A stretch of 64,000 bases of DNA from Allobosea sp. GTDB lineage: Bacteria > Pseudomonadota > Alphaproteobacteria > Rhizobiales > Beijerinckiaceae. The stretch is taken from assembly GCA_024231975.1 (NCBI GenBank), contig JAAEQB010000075.1, positions 117,770-181,769 on the forward strand, in the 5' to 3' direction. The notes beneath the pieces were generated by a model that was not told the origin of the DNA, did not search any database, and saw only the letters and a list, made by a program, of their open reading frames with translations. Both the position numbers and the translations under genes were made by a program. Numbering within the stretch: the stretch's first letter is position 1; each line of letters opens with the position of its first letter. Of the stretch, positions 8,487 to 18,691 are shown piece after piece.

Positions 8487-9551
8487 TCAGGCTCCGCGCG
8501 CCATCCCATGCCGGATCACGCGGTCGATCAGGTCGGGATAGGCGATGCCGCTGGCGGCGAGCGCCTTCGGGAACATGCTGATGTCGGTGAAGCCGGGGAT
8601 GGTGTTGATCTCGTTGACCAGCGCGCTGCCGTCCGGGCGCAGGAAGAAGTCGACACGGGCTATACCGTCGCAGCCAAGCGCGTAGAAGGCGCGCTTCGCC
8701 AGCTCCTGCAGGCTGGCGATCGTCTCTTCCGGCAAATGCGCCGGAACCTCGACGCGGGCGCCGTCCTCGTCGAGATATTTGGCCTCATAAGTGTAGAAGC
8801 CGTGGCTCGCGGCAGCGACGATCTCGCCGGGCAGCGAGACGATGGTCTCGCCATCGGCCTGCTCCAGCACGCTGAGCTCGATCTCGCGGCCGGCGATGAA
8901 CTCCTCGACCAGCACCACGCGGTCGTGTCGGAAGGCCTCGGCGAGCGCTCTCTCGAAGCCCTCCGCATTACTCGCCTTGCTGACACCGACCGAGGAGCCC
9001 TGCCGGGCCGGCTTGACGAAAAGCGGCAGGCCGAGCGCGGCGCTGGCCTGTTCGAAGCTGAGAGCCTCGCCCCGGCGCACGGTGAGCGAACGGGCGACGC
9101 CGAGGCCGGCCTCGCGTAGCAGTCGCTTGGCGATGTCCTTGTCGAGCGCATTGGCCGAGCCGACGATGCCGCAGCCGGCGAGCGGGATACCGGCGACCTG
9201 AGCCAGCCCCTGGACCGAGCCGTCCTCGCCGTCGAGCCCGTGCAGCACCGGGAAGAGCACGTCGATCTTCGTCAGCGACTGCGGTGCGGCGCCGTCCTGC
9301 AGGCGCAAAAGGCGCCCGTTCCCGCCGGGCAGCAGGCAAAGCTCGGCGCCGTCCTGCGGGATCGGGTCGGGCAGGACGCCGTTTTGCAGTTCGAGCTCGC
9401 GCCATGCGCCCGCCTTGGTGATCAGGATCGGCACAACGTCGTATTTCGCCTTGTCGATCGCCTTGACCACATTGGTGGCGGACATCAGCGAGACCTCGTG
9501 CTCGGAAGACCTGCCCCCGAGGAGAATCGCCACCCGAACCCTGTCGCCCAT
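8487..9551 (-). CDS. ddl: D-alanine-D-alanine ligase
   Basis: 354 residues, the longer DdlA-like form. It begins RVAILLGGRSSEHEVSLMSA, the N-terminal signature. The middle has LPLFVKPARQGSSVGVSK of the ATP-grasp fold and EEFIAGREIELSVL. The C-terminal metal/ATP site is GIARVDFFLRP then VNEINTIPGFTDISMFPKA. It makes the D-Ala-D-Ala dipeptide for peptidoglycan. The ATG at 9551 (MGDRVRVAILL) fits the family; the frame is open further upstream into a palindromic repeat. It lies between zapA and the 6S RNA, away from the mur/fts cluster. Confidence 0.92.
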   Translation of the reverse strand: MGDRVRVAILLGGRSSEHEVSLMSATNVVKAIDKAKYDVVPILITKAGAWRELELQNGVLPDPIPQDGAELCLLPGGNGRLLRLQDGAAPQSLTKIDVLFPVLHGLDGEDGSVQGLAQVAGIPLAGCGIVGSANALDKDIAKRLLREAGLGVARSLTVRRGEALSFEQASAALGLPLFVKPARQGSSVGVSKASNAEGFERALAEAFRHDRVVLVEEFIAGREIELSVLEQADGETIVSLPGEIVAAASHGFYTYEAKYLDEDGARVEVPAHLPEETIASLQELAKRAFYALGCDGIARVDFFLRPDGSALVNEINTIPGFTDISMFPKALAASGIAYPDLIDRVIRHGMARGA

Positions 9552-9645
9552 CGCCGCCGCCTTCCTCGATTCGCTTCTGACTGGAAGCGTCAGTCGGGCA
9601 TGATTGAGGAATTGCAAAGGCGGCGCGCACGAAGGGCTCGCTCTC

Positions 9646-9740
9646 CCGTCATGGTCGGGCTTGTCCCGACCATCCACGTCTTTCTTCGGGGGGCGTCGTG
9701 TCCAAGACGTGGATGCTCGCCACAAGGGCGAGCATGACGG
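9646..9740. repeat. bipartite palindromic repeat (REP-like)
   Basis: Two small hairpins (ATGGTCGGGCTTGTCCCGACCAT and its counterpart ATGCTCGCCACAAGGGCGAGCAT, each given here only as a motif of arms GGTCGGG/CCCGACC and GCTCGCC/GGGCGAGC) are held in a larger palindrome by CCGTC/GACGG ends and by CCACGTCTT/AAGACGTGG inner arms. It is intergenic between ddl and zapA. This is a common alphaproteobacterial repeat style. Confidence 0.8.
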
Positions 9741-9758
9741 CGTTGCGGCGTTCGCCGC

Positions 9759-10127
9759 CTACCCCACCTGCCCAGGCAGCAAGCTCCTCGCCACGCTCTC
9801 GATGCGCTCGGCTGCGGCGACGAGGGCGGCGGCGGCCTTCTCCTCGACCTCGCCGGCGCGCTGGTCGGCGAAGCCGGCATCGCCTTGCAGCGAATGGAGG
9901 CGGCCTTCCAGCGTCTCGACCTTCTTCTTCAGCTCCGTAACCTCGTCGGCGACCATCAGGGCGGCCATGACATGCAGGCGCATGTCGCCGATCTCGCCGA
10001 AGGCCTGGCGCATTTCCTCGATCTTGCCGTCATAGAGCTGGGCGAGCGCCTCCAGATGCGGCTCCTCGCCTTCGCCGCACGCCATGCGGTAGGCCTTGCC
10101 GGCGATGGTGACGTTGACCTGGGGCAT
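9759..10127 (-). CDS. zapA: cell division protein ZapA
   Basis: 122 residues. The N-terminus MPQVNVTIAGKAYRMACGEGEEPHL is the ZapA globular domain, then a helix with MRLHVMAALMVADEVTEL and a C-terminal coiled coil. ZapA binds FtsZ and promotes bundling at the division ring in the cytoplasm. Its start overlaps the stop of the DUF4164 gene by one base (TGATG), so the two are almost certainly co-translated. The C-terminal Ala-rich tail is slightly longer than in E. coli ZapA. Confidence 0.92.
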   Translation of the reverse strand: MPQVNVTIAGKAYRMACGEGEEPHLEALAQLYDGKIEEMRQAFGEIGDMRLHVMAALMVADEVTELKKKVETLEGRLHSLQGDAGFADQRAGEVEEKAAAALVAAAERIESVARSLLPGQVG

Positions 10128-10471
10128 CAGGCGTCCTGCTCGGCTTCTTCGTCGGGTTGGGCTTCGACACGGGCGATCACCTCGGCCAGTGCCGTCATGG
10201 CACGGTCGAGCTTGCGGTCGACCTCCTGCGCGACGCCCTCGACCTGGCCGATCCGGGCCATGGCGCCGTCGAGCTCGACGGCGAGGCGGGCGCGATCGTC
10301 CTGCATCAAGGTGAGCTCGGTTTCGAGATTGGCGCGGCCACGCTCGACCTCGAGCCGCCTGCGTGCGGCTGCTTCGAGCTGGCCGAGCGCGCCTTCGAGG
10401 CGCGACAGGGCGTGATCCAGTGCTGGAGACGCCACGCTTCTTCCTTTGCGTGCCGGCCGGAGCCGGCTCAT
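10127..10471 (-). CDS. DUF4164 family coiled-coil protein
   Basis: 114 residues, nearly all predicted helix and coiled coil with heptads (LSRLEGALGQLEAAARRRLE onward). DUF4164 proteins occur next to zapA in Rhizobiales. The role is undefined, though the coupling to ZapA suggests a division-ring accessory. A GTG at codon 13 is an alternative start that would drop a basic leader. It lies 223 bases from the divergent tkt gene. Confidence 0.8.
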   Translation of the reverse strand: MSRLRPARKGRSVASPALDHALSRLEGALGQLEAAARRRLEVERGRANLETELTLMQDDRARLAVELDGAMARIGQVEGVAQEVDRKLDRAMTALAEVIARVEAQPDEEAEQDA

Positions 10472-10694
10472 CCGATTCGGAAGCCTAGTTTAACAAATAT
10501 CGCCGTGGAAAGCGCTTTGGCCGGTGCGGTCCCATCGAAGCGTGGGGAAAACTCGATATCTGCGTCCTTGCAGGCGAATTGACTCCGCTTGAGCGGGCGG
10601 CCTATCGAACGCGCGACCTTTTTCTCAAGAGTTCGCTGCTCGCCGCCGGCCAGCTTCGGCGCGAGCCTCGTTCCGCCCCCGCCGGAGAAATTCC

Positions 10695-12698
<2,004 letters not shown>

Positions 12699-12711
12699 GG
12701 CAGCCAGTCGA

Positions 12712-13596
12712 TCAAACCCATTTGTCACCAAAGATGGCCCGGCGCTCGTCCCAGAGCGCCGGGTTTTTGGTTTGGATGGCGTTGGGCGTGAAGCCTGCGA
12801 TCTTGAGCATCTCAATGCCGAGCAGGGAGAAATCCCGGACCAGAGCGCGCTCGTATTGGAAATGCCACCACTCTGCGGACATGTATTGCTTGTCGGTGGG
12901 CTGCATATAGCCTGAGCGGGCACCGATCGGCTTGAAGCCATGGGAGCCGGCGATCTCGGTGAGATTGATGAAGTCGCCGCTGACGATCTTGCTGTGCACT
13001 GTCACCGCGTTGTTGGGCGCCCATTTGTGGAAGGTCGCGTTGATCGTCATCGATTGGCCCTGCGTCGCGCGCGCCCAGACCGTCCAGCGCCGTGCGGCGC
13101 CACCAAGCCATTCCAGCACATAGGCATCGGTATCCGGCGCGAATCCGCCACTGCCCTTGTCCGTCGCCAGATCGAAGGCGAGACCCGGATAATGCATCGA
13201 GCGGGCGGATTGATGAGCGTTTGCGACGACTTCGAGCGGTCTGAATCCGCCTGCGCTGGTGACGATCGCGCCGGCAGCCCGAACATCGGCGGCTAGTTTC
13301 TCGAAAGCGGCGGCGGCATCCTCGCGGAGGCTCATTTTGAGGAAGCCGCCGGAGCCCGGAGCCTTGTCGGTCTTGACGGATATACTCTTGAGGTTGGCCG
13401 CGTTTTTCAGCATCGGCTCCTGCAGTGCCCATAGCGTCAGGCCGCCGGGGTCTCCATCCGCGAGCAGGCCGCCATGCTGAAGCTGAAATGCGGTGATTTT
13501 CGACTTAAAATTCTGGGTCGTAAGCTCACTCATGGAATCGATAATTCCATGAAAGACCAGGCAGCGGCCGATGGCGGATATGTATTCGGCGTTCAT
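12712..13596 (-). CDS. M15-type D-Ala-D-Ala carboxypeptidase-like protein
   Basis: 294 residues. The central and C-terminal part matches the VanY/M15 zinc peptidase fold: SAGGFRP, then SARSMHYPGLAFDLA giving the His and Asp ligands, then SAEWWHFQYE giving the general base Glu and third His. The N-terminal 65 residues (KITAFQLQHGGLLADGDPGG) resemble a peptidoglycan-binding helix domain. No signal peptide is evident, so it could act on imported muropeptides, be released by lysis or be exported by another route. GGGAGG sits seven bases before the ATG, and a sigma70-type promoter lies just upstream. It is a lone gene between tkt and gap. Confidence 0.75.
   Translation of the reverse strand: MNAEYISAIGRCLVFHGIIDSMSELTTQNFKSKITAFQLQHGGLLADGDPGGLTLWALQEPMLKNAANLKSISVKTDKAPGSGGFLKMSLREDAAAAFEKLAADVRAAGAIVTSAGGFRPLEVVANAHQSARSMHYPGLAFDLATDKGSGGFAPDTDAYVLEWLGGAARRWTVWARATQGQSMTINATFHKWAPNNAVTVHSKIVSGDFINLTEIAGSHGFKPIGARSGYMQPTDKQYMSAEWWHFQYERALVRDFSLLGIEMLKIAGFTPNAIQTKNPALWDERRAIFGDKWV
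12738..12768 (+). terminator. tkt terminator inside the 3' end of the M15 gene
   Basis: A nine-base-pair stem CCCGGCGCT/AGCGCCGGG with an eight-base loop is followed by TTTTT on the plus strand. It lies 40 bases after the tkt stop and within the last codons of the convergent peptidase gene, so that gene's C-terminus is partly encoded by the terminator. Confidence 0.75.
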
Positions 13597-13624
13597 CCCA
13601 AGCCTCCCATCGGTTATAATATTT

Positions 13625-13653
13625 AGTATTCCCTTGGGTTATCGTTGAGTCAA
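13625..13653 (-). promoter_or_regulatory. candidate sigma70 promoter of the M15 peptidase gene
   Basis: On the minus strand TTGACT (13648-13653) and AATACT (13625-13630) are spaced by 17 bases, about 30 bases before the ATG at 13596. The region is visibly AT-rich compared with its neighbours. Confidence 0.5.
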
Positions 13654-13790
13654 TTCGCTTGCCACATTCTCGGCGATCCGCGGCCCTATAGCGCTTGCCC
13701 CGCATGCTGAGGGCGTGCTGATGCTTGAAAATTCGTCGCTGGTGCGACATGAGCGTCCGCAGGCAAAAAGCTCGGCCAATGGAGTGACGA

Positions 13791-14801
<1,011 letters not shown>

Positions 14802-14872
14802 TCCACACTCCCATCGCAGCCGCGTCGGACAGGTGCGGCTGCGCCTAGAACTGCCGAGGAACGGACCGCGCA

Positions 14873-15337
14873 ATGAACAAGATCGAGCCGACCGTCGCCA
14901 CGTCGACCACGCCCGTCGAGACCATCGCGGTGCCGCCGGCGCCCAGCATGGCCGAGATCGCTGCCGCGCGGACGACCGAGCCCAAGGCGGCCGAACCGCT
15001 CGCACCGAGTGACCCGCGCAAGCTCGACCAGCTCGCGCGGATCGAGGACAAGACGGCCCGGATCGAGGAGAAGTTCGCGCGCTACGAAGCGGTGTTGACC
15101 CGCGCCGAAGCCTCGCTGGAGCGCAGCGCCCAGAAGGTCGATCTCGCTGCCGGCACCATGGATTTCGCCGGCCTGCGCGAGGAGCTCTCGGCCCTGCGTC
15201 AGCGCGTCAATTCGACCCCGCGCTTCGGCGCGCTGCTGCTCACCGGCATCGTCACCGCGGTGCTGACCGTCGTCCTGACGGTGCTCGTGCTGAAGAGCGG
15301 CGTTCCCGGCGTGCTGCCGCCGATCCTGCCGCGATGA
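14873..15337 (+). CDS. small membrane-anchored coiled-coil protein, unknown
   Basis: 154 residues that I do not recognise. The first 45 residues are Pro/Ala/Thr-rich and probably disordered. A heptad-rich helix follows (about 50-112, LDQLARIEDKTARIEEKFAR). One strong membrane helix lies near the C-terminus (about 122-142) with a short tail, so it looks tail-anchored. Its stop overlaps the next start (ATGA at 15334), so it is coupled to the PF06475 gene. The position between gap and pgk makes co-transcription with glycolytic genes likely. Confidence 0.75.
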   Translation: MNKIEPTVATSTTPVETIAVPPAPSMAEIAAARTTEPKAAEPLAPSDPRKLDQLARIEDKTARIEEKFARYEAVLTRAEASLERSAQKVDLAAGTMDFAGLREELSALRQRVNSTPRFGALLLTGIVTAVLTVVLTVLVLKSGVPGVLPPILPR

Positions 15338-15903
15338 GCTTTCGCCCGCCCGCCGATCTTGCGGACGGGCGCAGTGTCCGCTGGCGGGCGCTGGAAGGCG
15401 ACGGGCTCGAACATCTGACATTGCGCGCGGAGGCGAACGGCCTTCGCGCCGAGGCAGCTCTCGTCGGCGAGCGTGATGGAAGCCGTTTCGGTGCGACCTA
15501 TCGCATCGATTGCGACGCCGACTTCACGGTCCGTTCCTTCGAGATTGCGACGACCGACGGCCGTGGTCTCGTCATGACGCGCCGCGACGGCGCCTGGCAC
15601 GATAGCGAGCGCGGCCATCTGGCGGCCTTCGACGCCTGCATCGACATCGACCTCTCCGCCACGCCTTTCACCAATACGCTGCCGATCCGCCGCTGCGCCT
15701 GGCAGCCGGGCGAGAAGCGGCGGATTGCGATGCTGTTCGTGCCGTTCGACAGCTTCGAGCCTTTCGTCACGGAGCAGGTCTACACATGCCTGGCACCGAG
15801 GCTCTTCCGGTTCGAGACGGCCGATGGCAGTTTCACTGCCGAGCTTCCGGTCGACGAGGACGGCCTCGTCATGGATTATCCCTGCCTGTTCCAACGCCTG
15901 TAA
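15334..15903 (+). CDS. putative glycolipid-binding family protein (PF06475)
   Basis: 189 residues matching the PF06475 family (PA1994-like). The hallmark is DIDLSATPFTNTLPIRR at about residues 108-124, with a preceding W...LEG..LEHL strand and a C-terminal DEDGLVMDYPCLFQRL. The fold is known from structure to resemble a lipid-carrying beta-barrel, but function is unproven. No signal peptide is seen. It is coupled to the upstream membrane protein by ATGA overlap and ends 11 bases before pgk. Confidence 0.8.
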   Translation: MSFRPPADLADGRSVRWRALEGDGLEHLTLRAEANGLRAEAALVGERDGSRFGATYRIDCDADFTVRSFEIATTDGRGLVMTRRDGAWHDSERGHLAAFDACIDIDLSATPFTNTLPIRRCAWQPGEKRRIAMLFVPFDSFEPFVTEQVYTCLAPRLFRFETADGSFTAELPVDEDGLVMDYPCLFQRL

Positions 15904-15914
15904 GAGAGCCCTCC

Positions 15915-17108
15915 ATGCCCGCTTTCCGCACCCTCGACGACGCTGATCTCGCCGGCAAGCGCGTCCTCGTCCGCGTCGATCTCAACGTGCCGATGGAGGA
16001 GGGCAGGGTCACCGACACCACCCGGATCGAGCGCATCCTGCCGACGATCCGCGAGATCGCGCAGAAGGGCGGCAAGGTCATCCTGCTCGCGCATTTCGGC
16101 CGGCCGAAGGGGCGCGACGAGAAAAACAGCCTGCGGCAGGTCGTGCCGGCGCTGGCGCATGCGCTCGGCCAGCCGGTGATCTTCGTCGGCGATTGCATCG
16201 GCCAGGAGGCGCCGAAGGCGATCGCCGCCGCCAAGAACGGCGAAATCCTGCTGCTGGAGAACACCCGTTTCCACGCCGGCGACGAGAAAAACGACCCCGA
16301 ATTCGTCAAGGCGCTCGCCGCCAATGGCGATCTCTATGTCAACGACGCCTTCTCGGCGGCCCACCGCGCCCATGCCTCGACCGAAGGGCTGGCGCATGTG
16401 CTGCCGGCCTATGCCGGGCGCACGATGCAGGCCGAGCTGGAAGCGCTCTCGGCCGGCCTCGACAACCCGGCCCGACCGGTGATGGCGATCGTCGGCGGCG
16501 CCAAGGTCTCGACCAAGCTCGAATTGCTGGGGAACCTCGTCAAGAAGGTCGACGTGCTCGTCATCGGCGGCGGCATGGCCAACACCTTCCTCGCCGCGCG
16601 TGGCGTCAATGTCGGCAAGTCGCTCTGCGAGCACGATCTCGCCGACACCGCCCGCGAGATCGAGGCGAAAGCCAAGGCGGCCGGTTGCGAGATCATTCTG
16701 CCGGTCGACGCGCTGGTGGCGCGCGAGTTCAAGGCTCATCCCGGCCATCGCGTCGTCTCGATCGGGGAGGTCGGAGCCGACGAGATGATCCTCGATGCCG
16801 GTCCGCTCAGCGTCGCCGAGGTCGTGCTCAAGCTCAACACCGTCAAGACCGTGGTCTGGAACGGCCCGTTCGGCGCCTTCGAGCTGCCGCCCTTCGACAC
16901 GGCGACGGTCGCGGTGGCCAAGGCGGTGGCGGAGCGCGTCCGCGACGGCAGGCTCGTCGCTGTCGCTGGCGGCGGCGACACGGTCGCGGCGATGAACCAT
17001 GCCGAGGTCGCAGAGGACCTGACTTACGTCTCGACAGCCGGTGGCGCCTTCCTCGAATGGATGGAAGGCAAGGCCCTGCCGGGCGTCGAGGCGCTGCGGA
17101 AGGGTTGA
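15915..17108 (+). CDS. pgk: phosphoglycerate kinase
   Basis: 397 residues, standard length. Landmarks are KRVLVRVDLNVPMEEG, the substrate basic patch HFGRPKG, NDAFSAAHRAHAST, the hinge KVSTKLELL and the nucleotide-site GGGDTVAA near the C-terminus. It transfers phosphate between 1,3-bisphosphoglycerate and ADP. The ATG at 15915 follows AGAGAGCCCTCC and gives the canonical family N-terminus; the frame is open upstream inside the PF06475 gene. Confidence 0.96.
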   Translation: MPAFRTLDDADLAGKRVLVRVDLNVPMEEGRVTDTTRIERILPTIREIAQKGGKVILLAHFGRPKGRDEKNSLRQVVPALAHALGQPVIFVGDCIGQEAPKAIAAAKNGEILLLENTRFHAGDEKNDPEFVKALAANGDLYVNDAFSAAHRAHASTEGLAHVLPAYAGRTMQAELEALSAGLDNPARPVMAIVGGAKVSTKLELLGNLVKKVDVLVIGGGMANTFLAARGVNVGKSLCEHDLADTAREIEAKAKAAGCEIILPVDALVAREFKAHPGHRVVSIGEVGADEMILDAGPLSVAEVVLKLNTVKTVVWNGPFGAFELPPFDTATVAVAKAVAERVRDGRLVAVAGGGDTVAAMNHAEVAEDLTYVSTAGGAFLEWMEGKALPGVEALRKG

Positions 17109-17162
17109 GCGGCAGCGCAGCCTGCCGTTGCGTGGTGTGATGTTTATGCTATGTTCTCGTGC

Positions 17163-17408
17163 ATGAGCGAGAATGTGCAGACGGCCATGTACGAGATCCT
17201 GAAGAAGATTCAGGCGCAGCTCGTCGACCATGACAAGCGCTTCGACGCGGTCGAGAAGCGCTTCGACGAGCTCGGCGATCTCGTTCGCAAGCAGCGCAGG
17301 GATACAGCCGGCCTGCTCGTCATGGCGAAGTCGATCACCGGCAACTTCGCCGAGGAGCTGGCGGCGATCGAGGAGCGCGTCAAGGTCCTCGAAGCGCGCG
17401 GACCTTGA
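17163..17408 (+). CDS. small coiled-coil protein, unknown
   Basis: 81 residues (85 if the ATG at 17151 is used). It is almost all helix, with repeated HDKRFDAVEKRFDELGDLV heptads and a C-terminal EERVKVLEAR. Neither start has a clear ribosome-binding site. It lies 54 bases after pgk and 92 before fba in the same direction. I do not recognise a family. The helix resembles short coiled-coil accessory proteins often seen in Rhizobiales. Confidence 0.6.
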   Translation: MSENVQTAMYEILKKIQAQLVDHDKRFDAVEKRFDELGDLVRKQRRDTAGLLVMAKSITGNFAEELAAIEERVKVLEARGP

Positions 17409-17500
17409 TCGCGTTCACTTTTCGGCTGCTTTCGCTTTGCGTCCGCCACAGTTCGATTCTAAACCCTCCGGATAAAGCAGAGCCCAACCGGAGGATCATC

Positions 17501-18583
17501 GTGGCCCGCATCACGCTTCGCCAATTGCTCGACCATGCCGCCGAGAACGACTACGGCGTTCCGGCCTTCAACATCAACAACATGGAGCAGGCGCTCGCGA
17601 TCATGGCCGCGGCGGACGCGACGGACGCGCCCGTGATCATCCAGGCCTCGCGCGGGGCGCGCTCCTACGCCAACGACATCATGCTCAAGCACATGATGGA
17701 CGCGGTCACCGAGATCTATCCGCACATCCCGGTCTGCGTGCATCTCGACCACGGCAACGAGCCGGCGACCTGCATGACCGCGATCCAGGCCGGCTTCACC
17801 TCGGTGATGATGGATGGCTCGCTCAAGGCCGACGGCAAGACCCCGGGCGACTGGGACTACAATGTCGGCGTGACCAAGACCGTCACCGACATGGCCCATC
17901 TCGGCGGCATCTCGGTCGAGGGCGAGCTTGGCGTGCTCGGCTCGCTTGAATCAGGCGAGGGCGAGAAGGAGGACGGCCACGGCTTCGAGGGCAAGCTCAG
18001 CCACGACCAGCTCCTGACCAACCCCGACGAAGCCGTGAAGTTCGTCGCCGAGACCAAGGTCGATGCGCTCGCCATCGCCATGGGTACCTCGCATGGCGCC
18101 TACAAGTTCACCCGCAAGCCCGACGGCGCGATCCTGGCGATGCATGTCATCGAGGAGATCCACAAGAAGCTGCCGAACATGCACCTCGTCATGCACGGCT
18201 CTTCCTCGGTGCCGCAGGACCTGCAGGACGTCATCAACCAGTATGGCGGCAAGATGCCCCAGACCTGGGGCGTGCCGGTCGAGGAGATCCAGCGCGGCAT
18301 CAAGCACGGTGTGCGCAAGATCAACATCGACACCGACAACCGGATGGCGATGACCGGCCAGATCCGCAAGATCCTGTCCGAGCATCCCGGCGAGTTCGAC
18401 CCGCGCAAGTATCTGAAGCCGGCGATGGAGGCGATGACCGCGCTCTGCAAGAAGCGGCTGGAGGAGTTCAACACCGCCGGCCAGGCTTCGAAGATCAAGC
18501 GCGTGATCACGCTCGCCGACATGGCCAAGCGCTACGCCAAGGGCGAGCTCGACCCGACCTTCGGCGCCAAGAAGGCGGCCTGA
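17501..18583 (+). CDS. fba: class II fructose-bisphosphate aldolase, Calvin-cycle subtype
   Basis: 360 residues beginning at a GTG preceded by GGAGGATCATC. The metal ligands are seen in VCVHLDHGNE, VEGELGVLGS and MHGSSSVP, with GVRKINIDTDNRMA as the phosphate-binding strand. The sequence from ARITLRQLLDHAAEN through YANDIMLKHMMDA is the long TIGR01521 (Calvin-cycle) subtype rather than the E. coli FbaA type. It cleaves or forms fructose-1,6-bisphosphate and may also act on sedoheptulose bisphosphate. No RuBisCO or phosphoribulokinase gene is in the window. A strong terminator follows. Confidence 0.94.
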   Translation: MARITLRQLLDHAAENDYGVPAFNINNMEQALAIMAAADATDAPVIIQASRGARSYANDIMLKHMMDAVTEIYPHIPVCVHLDHGNEPATCMTAIQAGFTSVMMDGSLKADGKTPGDWDYNVGVTKTVTDMAHLGGISVEGELGVLGSLESGEGEKEDGHGFEGKLSHDQLLTNPDEAVKFVAETKVDALAIAMGTSHGAYKFTRKPDGAILAMHVIEEIHKKLPNMHLVMHGSSSVPQDLQDVINQYGGKMPQTWGVPVEEIQRGIKHGVRKINIDTDNRMAMTGQIRKILSEHPGEFDPRKYLKPAMEAMTALCKKRLEEFNTAGQASKIKRVITLADMAKRYAKGELDPTFGAKKAA

Positions 18584-18613
18584 TCAGCTGCGGTCTCGCG
18601 AAACAGCAAAAAG

Positions 18614-18642
18614 AACGCCCGGCATTCCGCCGGGCGTTTTCA
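18614..18642 (+). terminator. fba rho-independent terminator
   Basis: Stem CGCCCGGC/GCCGGGCG extended by AA/TT, loop ATTCC, then TTTTC. It lies 31 bases after the fba stop and closes the gap-pgk-fba run. Confidence 0.85.
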
Positions 18643-18691
18643 TTTCAGGGCATGATCGGTCCGAGCCCGGCTCTGACCGATCTCCAGCCAC

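Noticed and set aside
17501..18583. Calvin-cycle operon, suggested by the aldolase subtype next to tkt, gap and pgk.
   Set aside because: No RuBisCO, phosphoribulokinase or CbbR gene is present; the subtype is common in heterotrophic Rhizobiales.
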